Shown: positions 16,936 to 25,601, counted from the stretch's first letter. The stretch: DNA of 64,000 nt from an uncultured Prevotellaceae bacterium (GCA_900318345.1 ONKD01000005.1:22827-86826); one strand, 5' to 3'. Translations and numbers: made by a program. The notes: generated by a model from the letters alone, not told the origin.

Positions 16936-17379
16936 ATGGATAACAAGAATGCTCATAGCGTGGCGCGCATCAACGATTGCCGCATCATCAGCCTCAACAG
17001 GCACCATCATGCCAACGGCAACCTCACTGTTGTGGAAAACGGTGTTGAACTGCCCTTTGACGTGCAACGCACATTCTATATCTATGACGTGCCGGGTGGG
17101 GTAGAGCGGGGTGGCCACAGCCATCACACGAGCCAGCAGTTCATCGTTGCCATCAGTGGCAGCTTTGATGTCACAGTCGATGACGGCCGCGACCAGTTCA
17201 CTTACACGCTCAACCGCCCTTATCAGGGGCTGCTGGTCGTACCAGGCATCTGGAACAGGTTGCACAACTTCTCGTCGGGCTCGGTATGTCTGGTGCTCAA
17301 TTCCCACCATTTCGACGAGAAAGATTATGTGAGGGACTATGACGAGTTCCTGCAACTGAAACGTGAATCCAAAGAATAA
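16936..17379 (+). CDS. dTDP-4-oxo-6-deoxyglucose 3,4-ketoisomerase (FdtA/QdtA-like), second copy
   Basis: The ATG at 16936 is one base after the previous stop; a TTG at 16918 would overlap it but is less likely. The 147-residue cupin is ~40% similar to the preceding protein by eye and keeps both active-site His (GGHSHHTSQQF, His61 and His63). It should move the keto group of dTDP-4-oxo-6-deoxyglucose from C4 to C3, making the substrate for the downstream aminotransferase. Whether the product is the galacto form (Fuc3N) or gluco form (Qui3N) cannot be told from sequence. Confidence 0.85.
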   Translation: MDNKNAHSVARINDCRIISLNRHHHANGNLTVVENGVELPFDVQRTFYIYDVPGGVERGGHSHHTSQQFIVAISGSFDVTVDDGRDQFTYTLNRPYQGLLVVPGIWNRLHNFSSGSVCLVLNSHHFDEKDYVRDYDEFLQLKRESKE

Positions 17380-17395
17380 AGAAACACCAACTGAG

Positions 17396-18517
17396 ATGAA
17401 GCAATATCCTTTTCTTGATTTGGCACTTGCCAATGCTCCCTACATGGACGAACTCAAGACGGCTGCCTGTGACGTGATCGAAGGTGGGCGCTACCTGCGC
17501 GGTGAGCAGACTCAACTGCTGGAGCAAGAGATCGCTGAACTGTGCCAGGTCAAGCACAGCATCGGTGTGAGCAATGGGCTGGATGCCCTCAAGCTCATCC
17601 TTCGGGCATACAAGGAGTTGGGACGGCTGCGCGATGGTGACGAGGTCATCGTGCCGGCCAATACCTATGTGGCGACTGTGCTCGCTGTCAGCGACAACGG
17701 ACTGGTGCCGGTATTGTGTGAACCGCGTGAGGACACGCTGAACATGGACTCCAGCCTGATTGAGGGCCTCATAACCGACCGCACTCGTGCCATCATGCCT
17801 GTGCACCTTTATGGCACGCCTTGCTGGGACGCTGGCCTGATGCAGGTGGCCCGTGACCATGATTTGCTCATCATCGAGGACAATGCCCAAGCCATCGGTG
17901 CTGCAAGCGACGTGGCTGGCTTGCATGGTACATTTGTCACGGGTGGACTAGGTGACGCTGCCGGTAACAGCTTCTATCCCACCAAGAACCTGGGTGCACT
18001 GGGCGATGTGGGGGCTGTGACTACCAGTGATGATGCCCTGGCCGATGCCGTTAGGGCCCTGGCCAATTATGGCTCTGATCGTCGCTACCATAATATTTAC
18101 CTGGGTTATAACTGCCGTGTTGACGAGATCCAAGCGGCTATGCTCAGGGTGAAGCTGCGCTACCTAGAGCGTGAGAACGATGAGCGTGCTGCCATCGCCC
18201 GTGTCTATGACGAGTGCATCTCAAATCCGCGCGTGAAGACTCCTGTCATCTTCGAGGGCATGAGGCAGATTTGGCACCAATATGTGGTGCGTGTCGAGGG
18301 TCGCGATGATTTCCGGGCCTATCTCAACGCCAATGGCGTGGGCAGCGACATCCACTATGCCACTCCGCCTCATCGTCAGCCGTGTTACAAGGATTTGGCT
18401 CATCTCTCATTCCCGATCACCGAGCGCCTGGCCGACGAGGTGGTTTCATTGCCCATCGCACCACCATTGACAACTGATGATGCCCGCGCCATCGCCGACA
18501 TCATCAACCGTTTTTAA
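17396..18517 (+). CDS. dTDP-3-amino-3,6-dideoxyhexose transaminase (FdtB/QdtB-like)
   Basis: The ATG at 17396 (MKQYPFLDLALANAPYM) is preferred; a GTG at 17363 would overlap the previous gene. The 373-residue PLP enzyme of the DegT/DnrJ/EryC1 family has GVSNGLDALKLIL near the N-terminus, the IEDNAQAIGA segment that holds the cofactor Asp, and the PLP-binding Lys197 in YPTKNLGALGDVGA. It transfers an amino group, usually from glutamate, to C3 of the keto sugar. With rfbA and the ketoisomerases this forms most of a pathway to dTDP-Fuc3N or dTDP-Qui3N, sugars used in O-antigens, S-layers or protein glycans. No acetyltransferase follows in the operon. Confidence 0.92.
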   Translation: MKQYPFLDLALANAPYMDELKTAACDVIEGGRYLRGEQTQLLEQEIAELCQVKHSIGVSNGLDALKLILRAYKELGRLRDGDEVIVPANTYVATVLAVSDNGLVPVLCEPREDTLNMDSSLIEGLITDRTRAIMPVHLYGTPCWDAGLMQVARDHDLLIIEDNAQAIGAASDVAGLHGTFVTGGLGDAAGNSFYPTKNLGALGDVGAVTTSDDALADAVRALANYGSDRRYHNIYLGYNCRVDEIQAAMLRVKLRYLERENDERAAIARVYDECISNPRVKTPVIFEGMRQIWHQYVVRVEGRDDFRAYLNANGVGSDIHYATPPHRQPCYKDLAHLSFPITERLADEVVSLPIAPPLTTDDARAIADIINRF

Positions 18518-18608
18518 TCATTCAGTAATAAGGCCTTAGGTGCTGCCGCTATGATCATGCGGCGCTGTCTTGTGTCATCACATTATAATATATGGTGATG
18601 GCTATGGC

Positions 18609-19757
18609 TTATTTGCCCTTGAGGATTTCCCAGGACAGGCGTTGAGCCTTCTTGAGGCTGGCGGGATCATTGGCGTCAATGCCATATTTCTCGGCAGGCG
18701 GAATCACGACAATCGTACCGGGTTTCACATTGTTGGGATCCGAAATGATGTTCTTGTTCTCCTCGTAGATGTAAACCCAGAACCAGGGGCTGTCATAGTA
18801 CCTGTCTGAGAGGGTGCTGAGCACAATCTTTGCGGTGACTGTGTCGGTGATGACCGATGACGACTCTTTGGCGACCGTTGTAGCGGCGTCACTGTCAACG
18901 GGTGCTGCTTCCTGTGATGACTCGGCCTTCTGGCTGCCATTGCCGCCAAAGATGAGCCATCCCAGAACGCCCAGGGCTAGCGCTGCAAGCAATATCCATA
19001 GCCAACGCTTGAGCTTGGACTTGGCCGACGCACTGTCGATTTGCTCTTGGGTGGGCGTGTAAGCGTTGCGGGGCTCTGGGCGGTAGAATTTGTCTTCCGG
19101 CTCTGGTTCCACTTCAGTTGGCTTTGTGGGTTCGAGCTCAACCGGTTTTGCGGGCTCCGGCTCTGGCTCTGGCTCTGGCTCGGGTTCCGGCTCTGGAATA
19201 GGCTCAGGAACGGGTTTTGGCTCGGGAACGGGCTCGGGCTTTTCCTCTTGGATGGGCTTGGGAGAGCCGATGGGCTCGGGTACAAAGAATTCGTCGGGCT
19301 CGCTGGTGGGCAGGGGCTCGTGAAACTCAGGGAATTCGTCGGCCAGTGAGCTGGTGTCATTTGCATCGAGAGGTGTCTCAGGCATGACCGAGGGGTGTTC
19401 CTCGTCAATGGCCGCCAATTTCTCGTCGGTGACGGCGTCATCCAGCATTACGGTCTCGAATTGGGCAAATGGCTGGTTAATGGCTTCGGCCAACGATTTG
19501 TCGGGTGTGAAGGTCAGTTTGTTGTGGCTTTCGATCTGTATGGGTTCGCCGGTGTTAACGTCCACGCCTTTGCGGGGCTTGACTGGAGTCAACTTAAAGG
19601 TCCCGATGCCCTTGATCTTGACTGTTTCGCCGTCAATAAGCGCTTGGGACACGGTCGCGAACAATTCCTTGACAAACAGTTCACACACTCGCTTGGTCGT
19701 TGAGGTGGACTCGGCAATCATGTCGACGAGCTCGACAAATGTGATCTTTGTGTTCAT
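18609..19757 (-). CDS. Membrane-anchored HU-like protein with Pro-Glu linker and LysM-like C-terminus
   Basis: The ATG at 19757 (MNTKITFVEL) gives 382 residues. Residues 1-~95 are an HU/IHF-type DNA-binding domain (VKIKGIGTFKLTPVKPRKGV...IESHNKLTFTPDKSL). Residues ~100-235 are an acidic linker rich in Pro-Glu pairs, including an uninterrupted EPEPEPEPEPEP run. Residues 251-271 form one membrane segment (RWLWILLAALALGVLGWLIF) preceded by Lys/Arg, so the HU part should be cytoplasmic. The outside part ends with a LysM-like stretch (~312-355: LSTLSDRYYDSPWFWVYIY, then IISDPNNVKPGTIVVIP). It lies 20 bases after an HU gene in the same direction. A link between nucleoid and cell wall is a reasonable inference; the repeat codons may also need EF-P. 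Confidence 0.8.
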   Translation of the reverse strand: MNTKITFVELVDMIAESTSTTKRVCELFVKELFATVSQALIDGETVKIKGIGTFKLTPVKPRKGVDVNTGEPIQIESHNKLTFTPDKSLAEAINQPFAQFETVMLDDAVTDEKLAAIDEEHPSVMPETPLDANDTSSLADEFPEFHEPLPTSEPDEFFVPEPIGSPKPIQEEKPEPVPEPKPVPEPIPEPEPEPEPEPEPEPAKPVELEPTKPTEVEPEPEDKFYRPEPRNAYTPTQEQIDSASAKSKLKRWLWILLAALALGVLGWLIFGGNGSQKAESSQEAAPVDSDAATTVAKESSSVITDTVTAKIVLSTLSDRYYDSPWFWVYIYEENKNIISDPNNVKPGTIVVIPPAEKYGIDANDPASLKKAQRLSWEILKGK

Positions 19758-19777
19758 GCTGTGCTCTCCTTTCTTTA

Positions 19778-20050
19778 TCACTTGAGTTTAGCCTTGAGCA
19801 CATTGCTCACCTTGAAGCCAAGCACGATCTTGGGCGGGACAAGCATCCGCTTGCCCGTCTGGGGATTCTGCATGACGCGCTCGTTGCGCTTCTTGGGCTC
19901 GAAGGTGCCAAAGCCTGGCACAATCACGCTATCCATCTCGCCGCAACGCGTGCGCAGCACGTCAGCAAACGCTTCAACCAGTTTGCTGATGTCTTGTGGC
20001 GTGCGCCCCATGTTTGTCGCGACGGTCTCAACCAGTTTCTTGTTATCCAT
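19778..20050 (-). CDS. HU-family DNA-binding protein
   Basis: The ATG at 20050 (MDNKKLVETVATNMGR) gives the normal 90 residues; earlier in-frame codons lie in the leader. It has the HU helix pair, then VIVPGFGTFEPKKRNERVMQ and the DNA-binding beta arm with NPQTGKRMLVPP, the Pro that intercalates in DNA being present in the arm. HU dimers bend DNA and organise the nucleoid. It is the first gene of a two-gene leftward operon with the membrane-anchored HU-like protein, so heterodimers between the two are possible. Confidence 0.93.
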   Translation of the reverse strand: MDNKKLVETVATNMGRTPQDISKLVEAFADVLRTRCGEMDSVIVPGFGTFEPKKRNERVMQNPQTGKRMLVPPKIVLGFKVSNVLKAKLK

Positions 20051-20076
20051 AGGAAATTCTTTGTTTTTACAATCTG

Positions 20077-20084
20077 CAAAATTA
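20077..20084 (-). promoter_or_regulatory. -7 box for the HU operon
   Basis: TAATTTTG on the minus strand, 27 bases before the HU start. No clear -33 box. It lies head-to-head with the promoter of the dehydrogenase gene. Confidence 0.5.
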
Positions 20085-20093
20085 GCGATATTT

Positions 20094-20124
20094 TTTGTTA
20101 TTCGACATTTTTCTTTTAATTTTG
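20094..20124 (+). promoter_or_regulatory. Promoter of the 2-hydroxyacid dehydrogenase gene
   Basis: TTTG (20094-20097) and TAATTTTG (20117-20124) with 19 bases between them fit the Bacteroidota -33/-7 pattern; the gene starts at 20168. Confidence 0.65.
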
Positions 20125-20167
20125 TGACCTTGTAAAACACCCTATTGACAAGAAAAAATTAAGAATT

Positions 20168-21130
20168 ATGAGAAAAATAGTCATTCTTGACGGTTATGCC
20201 GGTAATCCTGGCGACCTGTCGTGGGAACCGATGAGGGCACTTGCCCCGTGTGACATCTATGACTTTGGCACGGCCGACACTGTGGTCGAGCGCTGCCAGG
20301 GGGCCGAGATGGTACTGACCAACAAAGTGCCTATCAATGCTGATGCCATTGCTCAACTGCCTGATTTGAAATACATCGGTGTGATGGCGACGGGATTCAA
20401 TGTTGCTGATATCGCCGAGGCCAGCCGCCGCGGCATCGTGGTGACCAACGTGCCGGCCTACAGCACCGACAGCGTGGCGCAGTTGACGATAGCCCACTTG
20501 CTCAACATCTGCTGGCAACCCCAGCACTACACCGACGAGGCCCGTGACCTGAAGTGGACCAACTGTGGCAGCTACGCCTATTTCAATACCCCGCTCATTG
20601 AGTTGGCTGGCAAGCAGATGGGTGTCGTGGGTATGGGCAACATCGGCAGCGCTGTGGCACGCATCGCTCAGGCGATGAACATGCGCGTGATGGCATTCAC
20701 CAGCAAGAGCCCCGACCAATTGCCCGAGGGCATCCTCAAGGCTGATGACCTAGAGCACCTGATGCGTACCAGCGACGTGCTCACCCTGCATTGCCCGCTC
20801 AATGCCGACACAACCGGCATGATCAATGCCGAGCGCCTGGCGATGATGAAACAGGGGTCAATCGTGCTCAATATGGCCCGTGGTGCGCTCATCGATGAGC
20901 AAGCACTGGCTGACGCGCTGAACAGCGGGCACCTCTATGCCGCCGCCGTGGACTGCACCAGCGTCGAGCCACCTGCAGCCGACCATCCCCTGCTCACGGC
21001 TCGCAACTGCTACCTCACGCCGCACATCGGCTGGACCAGCTTTGAGGCCCGCGTGCGCCTGATGGACGTCATCACTAGCAACGTCGCCGCCTATCTCGAC
21101 GGTAAACCCGTCAATGTTGTTAACCGATAA
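20168..21130 (+). CDS. D-2-hydroxyacid dehydrogenase, probably glycerate dehydrogenase/hydroxypyruvate reductase
   Basis: The 320-residue NAD(P)-dependent enzyme has the typical split catalytic domain (MATGFNVADIAEASRRGIVV) around a Rossmann domain with GMGNIGSAVARIAQAM. The catalytic residues are Arg in LNMARGALIDE, Glu in DCTSVEPP and His in LTPHIGWTS. The start VILDGYAGNPGDLSWEPM and overall pattern are closest to glycerate dehydrogenases rather than to SerA (no ACT domain) or lactate dehydrogenase. It would reduce hydroxypyruvate or a related 2-keto acid. The PAS protein follows 12 bases later. Confidence 0.85.
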   Translation: MRKIVILDGYAGNPGDLSWEPMRALAPCDIYDFGTADTVVERCQGAEMVLTNKVPINADAIAQLPDLKYIGVMATGFNVADIAEASRRGIVVTNVPAYSTDSVAQLTIAHLLNICWQPQHYTDEARDLKWTNCGSYAYFNTPLIELAGKQMGVVGMGNIGSAVARIAQAMNMRVMAFTSKSPDQLPEGILKADDLEHLMRTSDVLTLHCPLNADTTGMINAERLAMMKQGSIVLNMARGALIDEQALADALNSGHLYAAAVDCTSVEPPAADHPLLTARNCYLTPHIGWTSFEARVRLMDVITSNVAAYLDGKPVNVVNR

Positions 21131-21142
21131 TCGTAAATATCA

Positions 21143-21505
21143 ATGAACGAGCAAGATATCATCAACGAGGCCATCGCTTGGGCCGAAGGTACCCATTGCG
21201 CTATCACCGTGTGTGACCTGGAGGGCAAAGTGATTTTCATGAACGAGCGGTCGAGGGCTACCTTCGACAAGGACGGTCGCACCATGCTGGGCCAGAACCT
21301 GATGCCCTGTCACAGCGCGAAGTCACAAGAGAAAATCCGCCACATGATCGCCACCGACACCGTCAACTGCTACACCATTGACAAGCAAGGTGTTAAGAAG
21401 ATGATTTACCAGACTCCCTGGCGCGACCGTGACGGCAACGTACGCGGCATGGTCGAGATCTCCATGGTCATCCCCCAGGAAATGCCCCACTACGTCAGGT
21501 CCTAA
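21143..21505 (+). CDS. Single PAS-domain protein
   Basis: The 120-residue protein is essentially one PAS fold: AITVCDLEGKVIFMNERSRATF, then LGQNLMPCHSAKSQEKIRHM and a closing beta sheet (KMIYQTPWRDRDGNVRGMVEISM). The CH pair in NLMPCHS is a feature of one PAS subgroup of anaerobes and might bind a cofactor, but this is not established. There is no output domain, so it must signal through a partner or sense and bind alone. It is the second gene after the dehydrogenase and ends before a long hairpin. Confidence 0.8.
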   Translation: MNEQDIINEAIAWAEGTHCAITVCDLEGKVIFMNERSRATFDKDGRTMLGQNLMPCHSAKSQEKIRHMIATDTVNCYTIDKQGVKKMIYQTPWRDRDGNVRGMVEISMVIPQEMPHYVRS

Positions 21506-21547
21506 TCGTCAACCCCGCTGATTTTCAGCGTAATCCGCAATATCACG

Positions 21548-21591
21548 ACAGGCACCCGCCGAACTGATCCGCTCAGTTCACGGGCGCCTGT
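21548..21591 (+). terminator. Long imperfect hairpin after the PAS gene
   Basis: The arms pair as ACAGGC/GCCTGT, CCCG/CGGG and GAACTGA/TCAGTTC, 17 base pairs around a 5-base loop. The following sequence (CCTCTTG) is only partly T-rich, so it may be a terminator or a structured extragenic element. Confidence 0.5.
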
Positions 21592-21764
21592 CCTCTTGCC
21601 CATGGTTATGGCCCCAGCTTCTTGGCTTGTGTTCTTGCTCTGCGTTCAGGCTTGTAGTTATGGGACTTGCGCTATGGTTTCTGGTTATGCTCTTCGCATT
21701 GGGCACATTGTTCAGGCCGCATTAGAGAATTATTAGCGCATTATTGTGCATATTTGACTCAAGA

Positions 21765-21796
21765 TTTGCGGGAATCAAAAAAAAGCGATACTTTTG
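21765..21796 (+). promoter_or_regulatory. Promoter of the surface-polysaccharide operon
   Basis: TTTGC (21765-21769) and TACTTTTG (21789-21796) are 19 bases apart, a good Bacteroidota promoter. It leaves an unusually long, GC-rich leader of ~150-180 bases before the AT-rich flippase gene. Confidence 0.65.
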
Positions 21797-21880
21797 TAGC
21801 TTAATGTTTGTGGCCGCAGCCGCCTTTTCGGAGCCCAGCCGCCCGCCACAACAATGACACAATAAGGTAACCCGCTGATA

Positions 21881-21952
21881 ATGACTACTGCGATAGTGTC
21901 CCCAGCATTACCTACTCTCCACCCGTCCACCGCCGCCCCACGGCCCCGGTGA
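21881..21952 (+). other. Possible 23-codon leader peptide
   Basis: The frame starting ATGACTACTGCGATAGTGTC encodes a short peptide rich in Thr, Ala and Pro (MTTAIVSPALPTLHPSTAAP...). Its stop TGA overlaps the first possible GTG start of the flippase gene. It could couple translation or mediate attenuation, but may be chance in GC-rich DNA. Confidence 0.25.
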
Positions 21953-21981
21953 CCCCTGTCATATCATCTATTGTTATTCAA

Positions 21982-23505
21982 GTGAATCAGTCTGAGAACT
22001 ATCGCTCTGATAATAAGCGTATAGCAAGGAATACGCTCATTGTGTATGCTCGGCTTGTAGTGACAACAATAGTTGGAGTCCTTACATCGCGCTTTGTTTT
22101 ACAAGCATTAGGAATCTCTGATTATGGCTTGTATAATGTCGTGGGAGGTGTAATAGCATTATTTGCGGTCATTGCGGGTTCAATGTCATCAACAACTATA
22201 CGCTTTTTGAATATTGAAATCGGTAGGCATGATGGGAACCCAAATAAGATTTTTAACGTTTGCCAGGTCACTCATATAGCATTTGCTGTTCTTGTTCTAA
22301 TAATCGCTGAAACTATAGGTCTTTTTTATATATGGAATTATCTTAAAGTGGCACCTGATAAAGAGGGTGATGCAATGTTTGTGTTTCAAGTGTCGACTAT
22401 TGTCGCCTGCATTGGAATTATTAATGTCCCTTATCAGAGTGTATTCGTCGCTAAAGAAAAATTCCTACACATCGCAATCATTGATATAGTTAACTCTTTG
22501 ATTAAGTTGGCTCTGATTTGGTTGTTATTATTCTACAAAGGAAACGCTCTTCGCCTTTATGCTATAATCATGAGCGTATCAACGTTTGTTTCGTTTATTG
22601 TCTATCATTATCTTTGTTTCAGGTATTGGCCTCGATTAGTTAGGTGGAGATTATATAGCAATTTTAGCGAGTATAGAGAGTTACTGGTTTATAATAACTA
22701 CAATTTATTGGCGAGTGTGGCCCTAATGGGACGTTCACAGGGCTCAAATATCCTTATTAATTTCTTCTTTGGAACCATCGTCAATGGAGCTTATGGCATA
22801 GCAAGAACGGTACAAGGTTTTGTAGAGATGTTTACTGTGAATTTTGATTCGGCTTCTGCGCCGCAAATTACTCAGAGCGTTGGCAGGGGTGATATGCAAC
22901 GGGCTTCATTTATTGCAAGCAGGTCTTGCCGCATCTGTCAGCTCTTGTCTCTTTGGATTGTTTTGCCACTGTATGTTGAGATGGAGTTTCTTTTGAACCT
23001 TTGGTTAGGAGTCGTGCCTGATTACGCTGTGTCCTTTTGTCGTGTGATACTAGTCACGGTGATCGTTGCTTCTACAGGAGGAGGCATGTTGCGTTTGAAA
23101 GATGCTTTGGGCAAAATCAAATGGTTCATGATCATTTACTCGTTTTGGAATTTTTTGACGCTGCCTATGGGCTATTATCTTTTCAAACTTGGATACCCTC
23201 CAGTAACCATTTTATTATTATATATCATATCAGATGTTTTGAGCCGCATTAGTCAATTGGTCTTGATGAAGGTTATATACAACTATGATATTTTGTCATT
23301 TATGAATGATGCTTATATTCGACCATTGGTTATCGTGATTTTAATGGTTGCTTATATTATCATATATAATCAATTTCCAATTCAGTCATTGTTAGGACAT
23401 ATTTTGGGATTGATTATCACAGTAATTTTGGGAACATTGTTAGTTTTCTTCTTAGGTTTGTATGCAATAGAGAGGAACAAAGTTCTGTCTTATATTTCAA
23501 AATAA
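21982..23505 (+). CDS. Polysaccharide flippase (Wzx-like)
   Basis: No ATG lies near the expected start. I chose the GTG at 21982 (MNQSENYRSDNKRIARNTLI), which matches the usual beginning of Bacteroidota homologues; a GTG at 21949 is the alternative. The ~507-residue protein has about twelve to fourteen hydrophobic segments, starting with LIVYARLVVTTIVGVLTSRF and the family-typical LGISDYGLYNVVGGVIALF. It belongs to the MOP superfamily and should flip lipid-linked glycan units across the inner membrane. It opens the glycan operon. Its base composition is far more AT-rich than the upstream genes. Confidence 0.87.
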   Translation: MNQSENYRSDNKRIARNTLIVYARLVVTTIVGVLTSRFVLQALGISDYGLYNVVGGVIALFAVIAGSMSSTTIRFLNIEIGRHDGNPNKIFNVCQVTHIAFAVLVLIIAETIGLFYIWNYLKVAPDKEGDAMFVFQVSTIVACIGIINVPYQSVFVAKEKFLHIAIIDIVNSLIKLALIWLLLFYKGNALRLYAIIMSVSTFVSFIVYHYLCFRYWPRLVRWRLYSNFSEYRELLVYNNYNLLASVALMGRSQGSNILINFFFGTIVNGAYGIARTVQGFVEMFTVNFDSASAPQITQSVGRGDMQRASFIASRSCRICQLLSLWIVLPLYVEMEFLLNLWLGVVPDYAVSFCRVILVTVIVASTGGGMLRLKDALGKIKWFMIIYSFWNFLTLPMGYYLFKLGYPPVTILLLYIISDVLSRISQLVLMKVIYNYDILSFMNDAYIRPLVIVILMVAYIIIYNQFPIQSLLGHILGLIITVILGTLLVFFLGLYAIERNKVLSYISK

Positions 23506-23513
23506 GTTTATAA

Positions 23514-24425
23514 ATGAATATCCAACAGATTCTTAAAGGGCAAGTGCGAAATTTCTTGATAGATCATTATCCAAAGCTGGTAATTGATTTAGACTGGCCG
23601 CGTGAATTTGGTCATAAAATTGATTGGAAGAACCCTCGGGATATAAACGAGAAAATCCAATGGCTTATTTGCTATTCTGATACAAATGAGTGGACGAGAC
23701 TTGCAGATAAGTATAGAGTTCGTGATTTTGTTAAAGAAAGAGGATTAGAGCATATTTTGACAAGACTTTACGGAGTATGGGATAATGCTCAAGATATTAG
23801 TTTTGATGATTTGCCAGATAAGTTTGTTCTGAAGTGCAATCACGATAGCGGATCAACCCTAGTTGTAGACAGGTCAAAAAAGTTCAATAAAGAACAAATT
23901 ATATCGTTCTACAATGATAGGTTGAAGAAAAAGTTTGGATATAAGATATGTGAGCCTCATTATAATAAGATAAAACCACTTGTGCTTGCAGAGGAGTGTT
24001 TAGAAGATAACATAGAAGTCTCAAAGACATCTCTTGTCGATTACAAGGTGTGGGCATTTAACGGACGCGTCAAAGCTATTTGGGTGTGTCACAATAGAAC
24101 ATCTGATGATAAATTTGTCAATGTATATGACTTAAATTGGTCATACCATCCAGAATATTCTGTCTTTTATAAATATTATCGAGATGGAAAAGGTTCTGTG
24201 CCACGCCCTAAGTGTTTAAAAGAAATGATTCATGCGGCATCTGTTTTGTCAAAAGGTTTTCCTCAAGTTAGAGTCGATTTCTATATAGTTGGTGAGAGAT
24301 TGTATTTTGGAGAGATGACCTTTACTGGTACTGCAGGTCGTATGAAGCAATATACAGAAGACTTTCTTAAGCAATTGGGCGACGAAATAGAATTGCCTCC
24401 CAAACAAATCCCAATTAAATTTTAG
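23514..24425 (+). CDS. TupA-like ATP-grasp protein of glycan clusters
   Basis: The 303-residue protein fits the TupA-type ATP-grasp family found in polysaccharide loci: KFVLKCNHDSGSTLVVD early, then LVLAEECLEDN, LVDYKVWAFNGRVKAIWVC and a C-terminal VRVDFYIVGERLYFGEMTFT with the metal-binding acidic residues. TupA makes a polyglutamate-containing teichuronopeptide in Bacillus; in Bacteroidota clusters these proteins probably attach an amino acid or similar group to a sugar. The substrate is unknown. It starts 8 bases after the flippase gene and shares its AT-rich composition. Confidence 0.8.
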   Translation: MNIQQILKGQVRNFLIDHYPKLVIDLDWPREFGHKIDWKNPRDINEKIQWLICYSDTNEWTRLADKYRVRDFVKERGLEHILTRLYGVWDNAQDISFDDLPDKFVLKCNHDSGSTLVVDRSKKFNKEQIISFYNDRLKKKFGYKICEPHYNKIKPLVLAEECLEDNIEVSKTSLVDYKVWAFNGRVKAIWVCHNRTSDDKFVNVYDLNWSYHPEYSVFYKYYRDGKGSVPRPKCLKEMIHAASVLSKGFPQVRVDFYIVGERLYFGEMTFTGTAGRMKQYTEDFLKQLGDEIELPPKQIPIKF

Positions 24426-24467
24426 TTGTCCTCAAGAGATAAGTTATCAATGAGATGAACCTATGAG

Positions 24468-25601
24468 GTGAAGATATTATACGTCTTACATACATCAAGA
24501 ATGGATGGTTCTACCATGTCTTTTTTAAGCATGGTAGAAGATATTCTTCGTAAAGAAGTTGATGTTATTGCGGCAGGCCCAAAATTGCAATTAGAATTAA
24601 AAAGGAAGCTTGAGGCTTTAGAAATTCCATATCATGAGATAAGGCTAGCGGAGAATCTTTATCCCCATAAAGATATAAAGTATCCATTGCGGGTTTTAAA
24701 TTTGTTGAGAAGAAAACGAAATAGTGCCCGAGACCTGCTGCACATCGCTTTGAGGTATAAACCAGACATAATTCACACTAATTCAGGTGTGATAATAGAA
24801 GGGTATGAGGTGGCAAATAAACTGAATATACCGCATGTGTGGCATCTTAGAGAGTATCAAGATAAGGACTTTTCTTGGGAAACATTCCCTTCAAAATCAT
24901 ACTTCATCAGGAAATTGCATCATTCTTATGTTGTAACAATCACCGATGATATTAGGAGGCATTTTAATTTGTTGGAAGATAAAAGCGCTCTTACTATCCA
25001 TAATGGCGTGTGCCATATAAGTGATCAAGTTGCTTTTACAGAGAAGAAAGATAAGTATTTTCTATGCGCTAGTCGTATTAGTGATGAAAAGGGTTACGAT
25101 GATGTAATAAAAGTTTTCTCAAAGTTCTACATTAATCATTCTGACTATCGATTGGTGATTTTGGGAGAAGGTGATAAACAATATATAGAAAGCCTCAGGA
25201 ATAAAGCAAAAGCATTAGGTTGTAGTTCAGCTATAGACTGGTTGGGTTATAAATCGAATGTGATGCCTTATATGCAGCGCGCAACAGCTTTAATTGTTGC
25301 GTCCCATTTTGAGGGATTTGGAAGAATGACAGCCGAAGCTTGTTTTGCGGGTTGTTTGGTCGTTGGGCGTAATTCTGGCGGCACGAAGGAAATACTCTCT
25401 GAAACGGGTGGTTATCTATTTGATGATAATCAGGGCTTTTTGAAAGCGTTGAATGATGTTGTCTTATTATCGAAGGAGGAATACAAAAAAAAGGCTTTAT
25501 TTGCGCAGAAAAAAGCACAGGAGTTGTATTCGATTGAGGGTAATGTAGAAAAGATATACAATTTTTACCAAAAAATACTATCTGATAAACATGAAGGCTA
25601 G
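24468..25601 (+). CDS. GT4-family glycosyltransferase
   Basis: The GTG at 24468 gives the expected N-terminus MKILYVLHTSRMDGSTMSFL. The 377-residue GT-B enzyme has the acceptor-binding N-domain (HTNSGVIIEGYEVANKLNIP) and the donor-binding C-domain with FLCASRISDEKGYDDVIKVF, VILGEGDKQY, and the retaining-GT E-x7-E motif around HFEGFGRMTAEACFAG followed by NSGGTKEI. It adds one sugar from a nucleotide donor to the growing repeat unit on the cytoplasmic face. Its end overlaps the next gene by 11 bases. Confidence 0.88.
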   Translation: MKILYVLHTSRMDGSTMSFLSMVEDILRKEVDVIAAGPKLQLELKRKLEALEIPYHEIRLAENLYPHKDIKYPLRVLNLLRRKRNSARDLLHIALRYKPDIIHTNSGVIIEGYEVANKLNIPHVWHLREYQDKDFSWETFPSKSYFIRKLHHSYVVTITDDIRRHFNLLEDKSALTIHNGVCHISDQVAFTEKKDKYFLCASRISDEKGYDDVIKVFSKFYINHSDYRLVILGEGDKQYIESLRNKAKALGCSSAIDWLGYKSNVMPYMQRATALIVASHFEGFGRMTAEACFAGCLVVGRNSGGTKEILSETGGYLFDDNQGFLKALNDVVLLSKEEYKKKALFAQKKAQELYSIEGNVEKIYNFYQKILSDKHEG

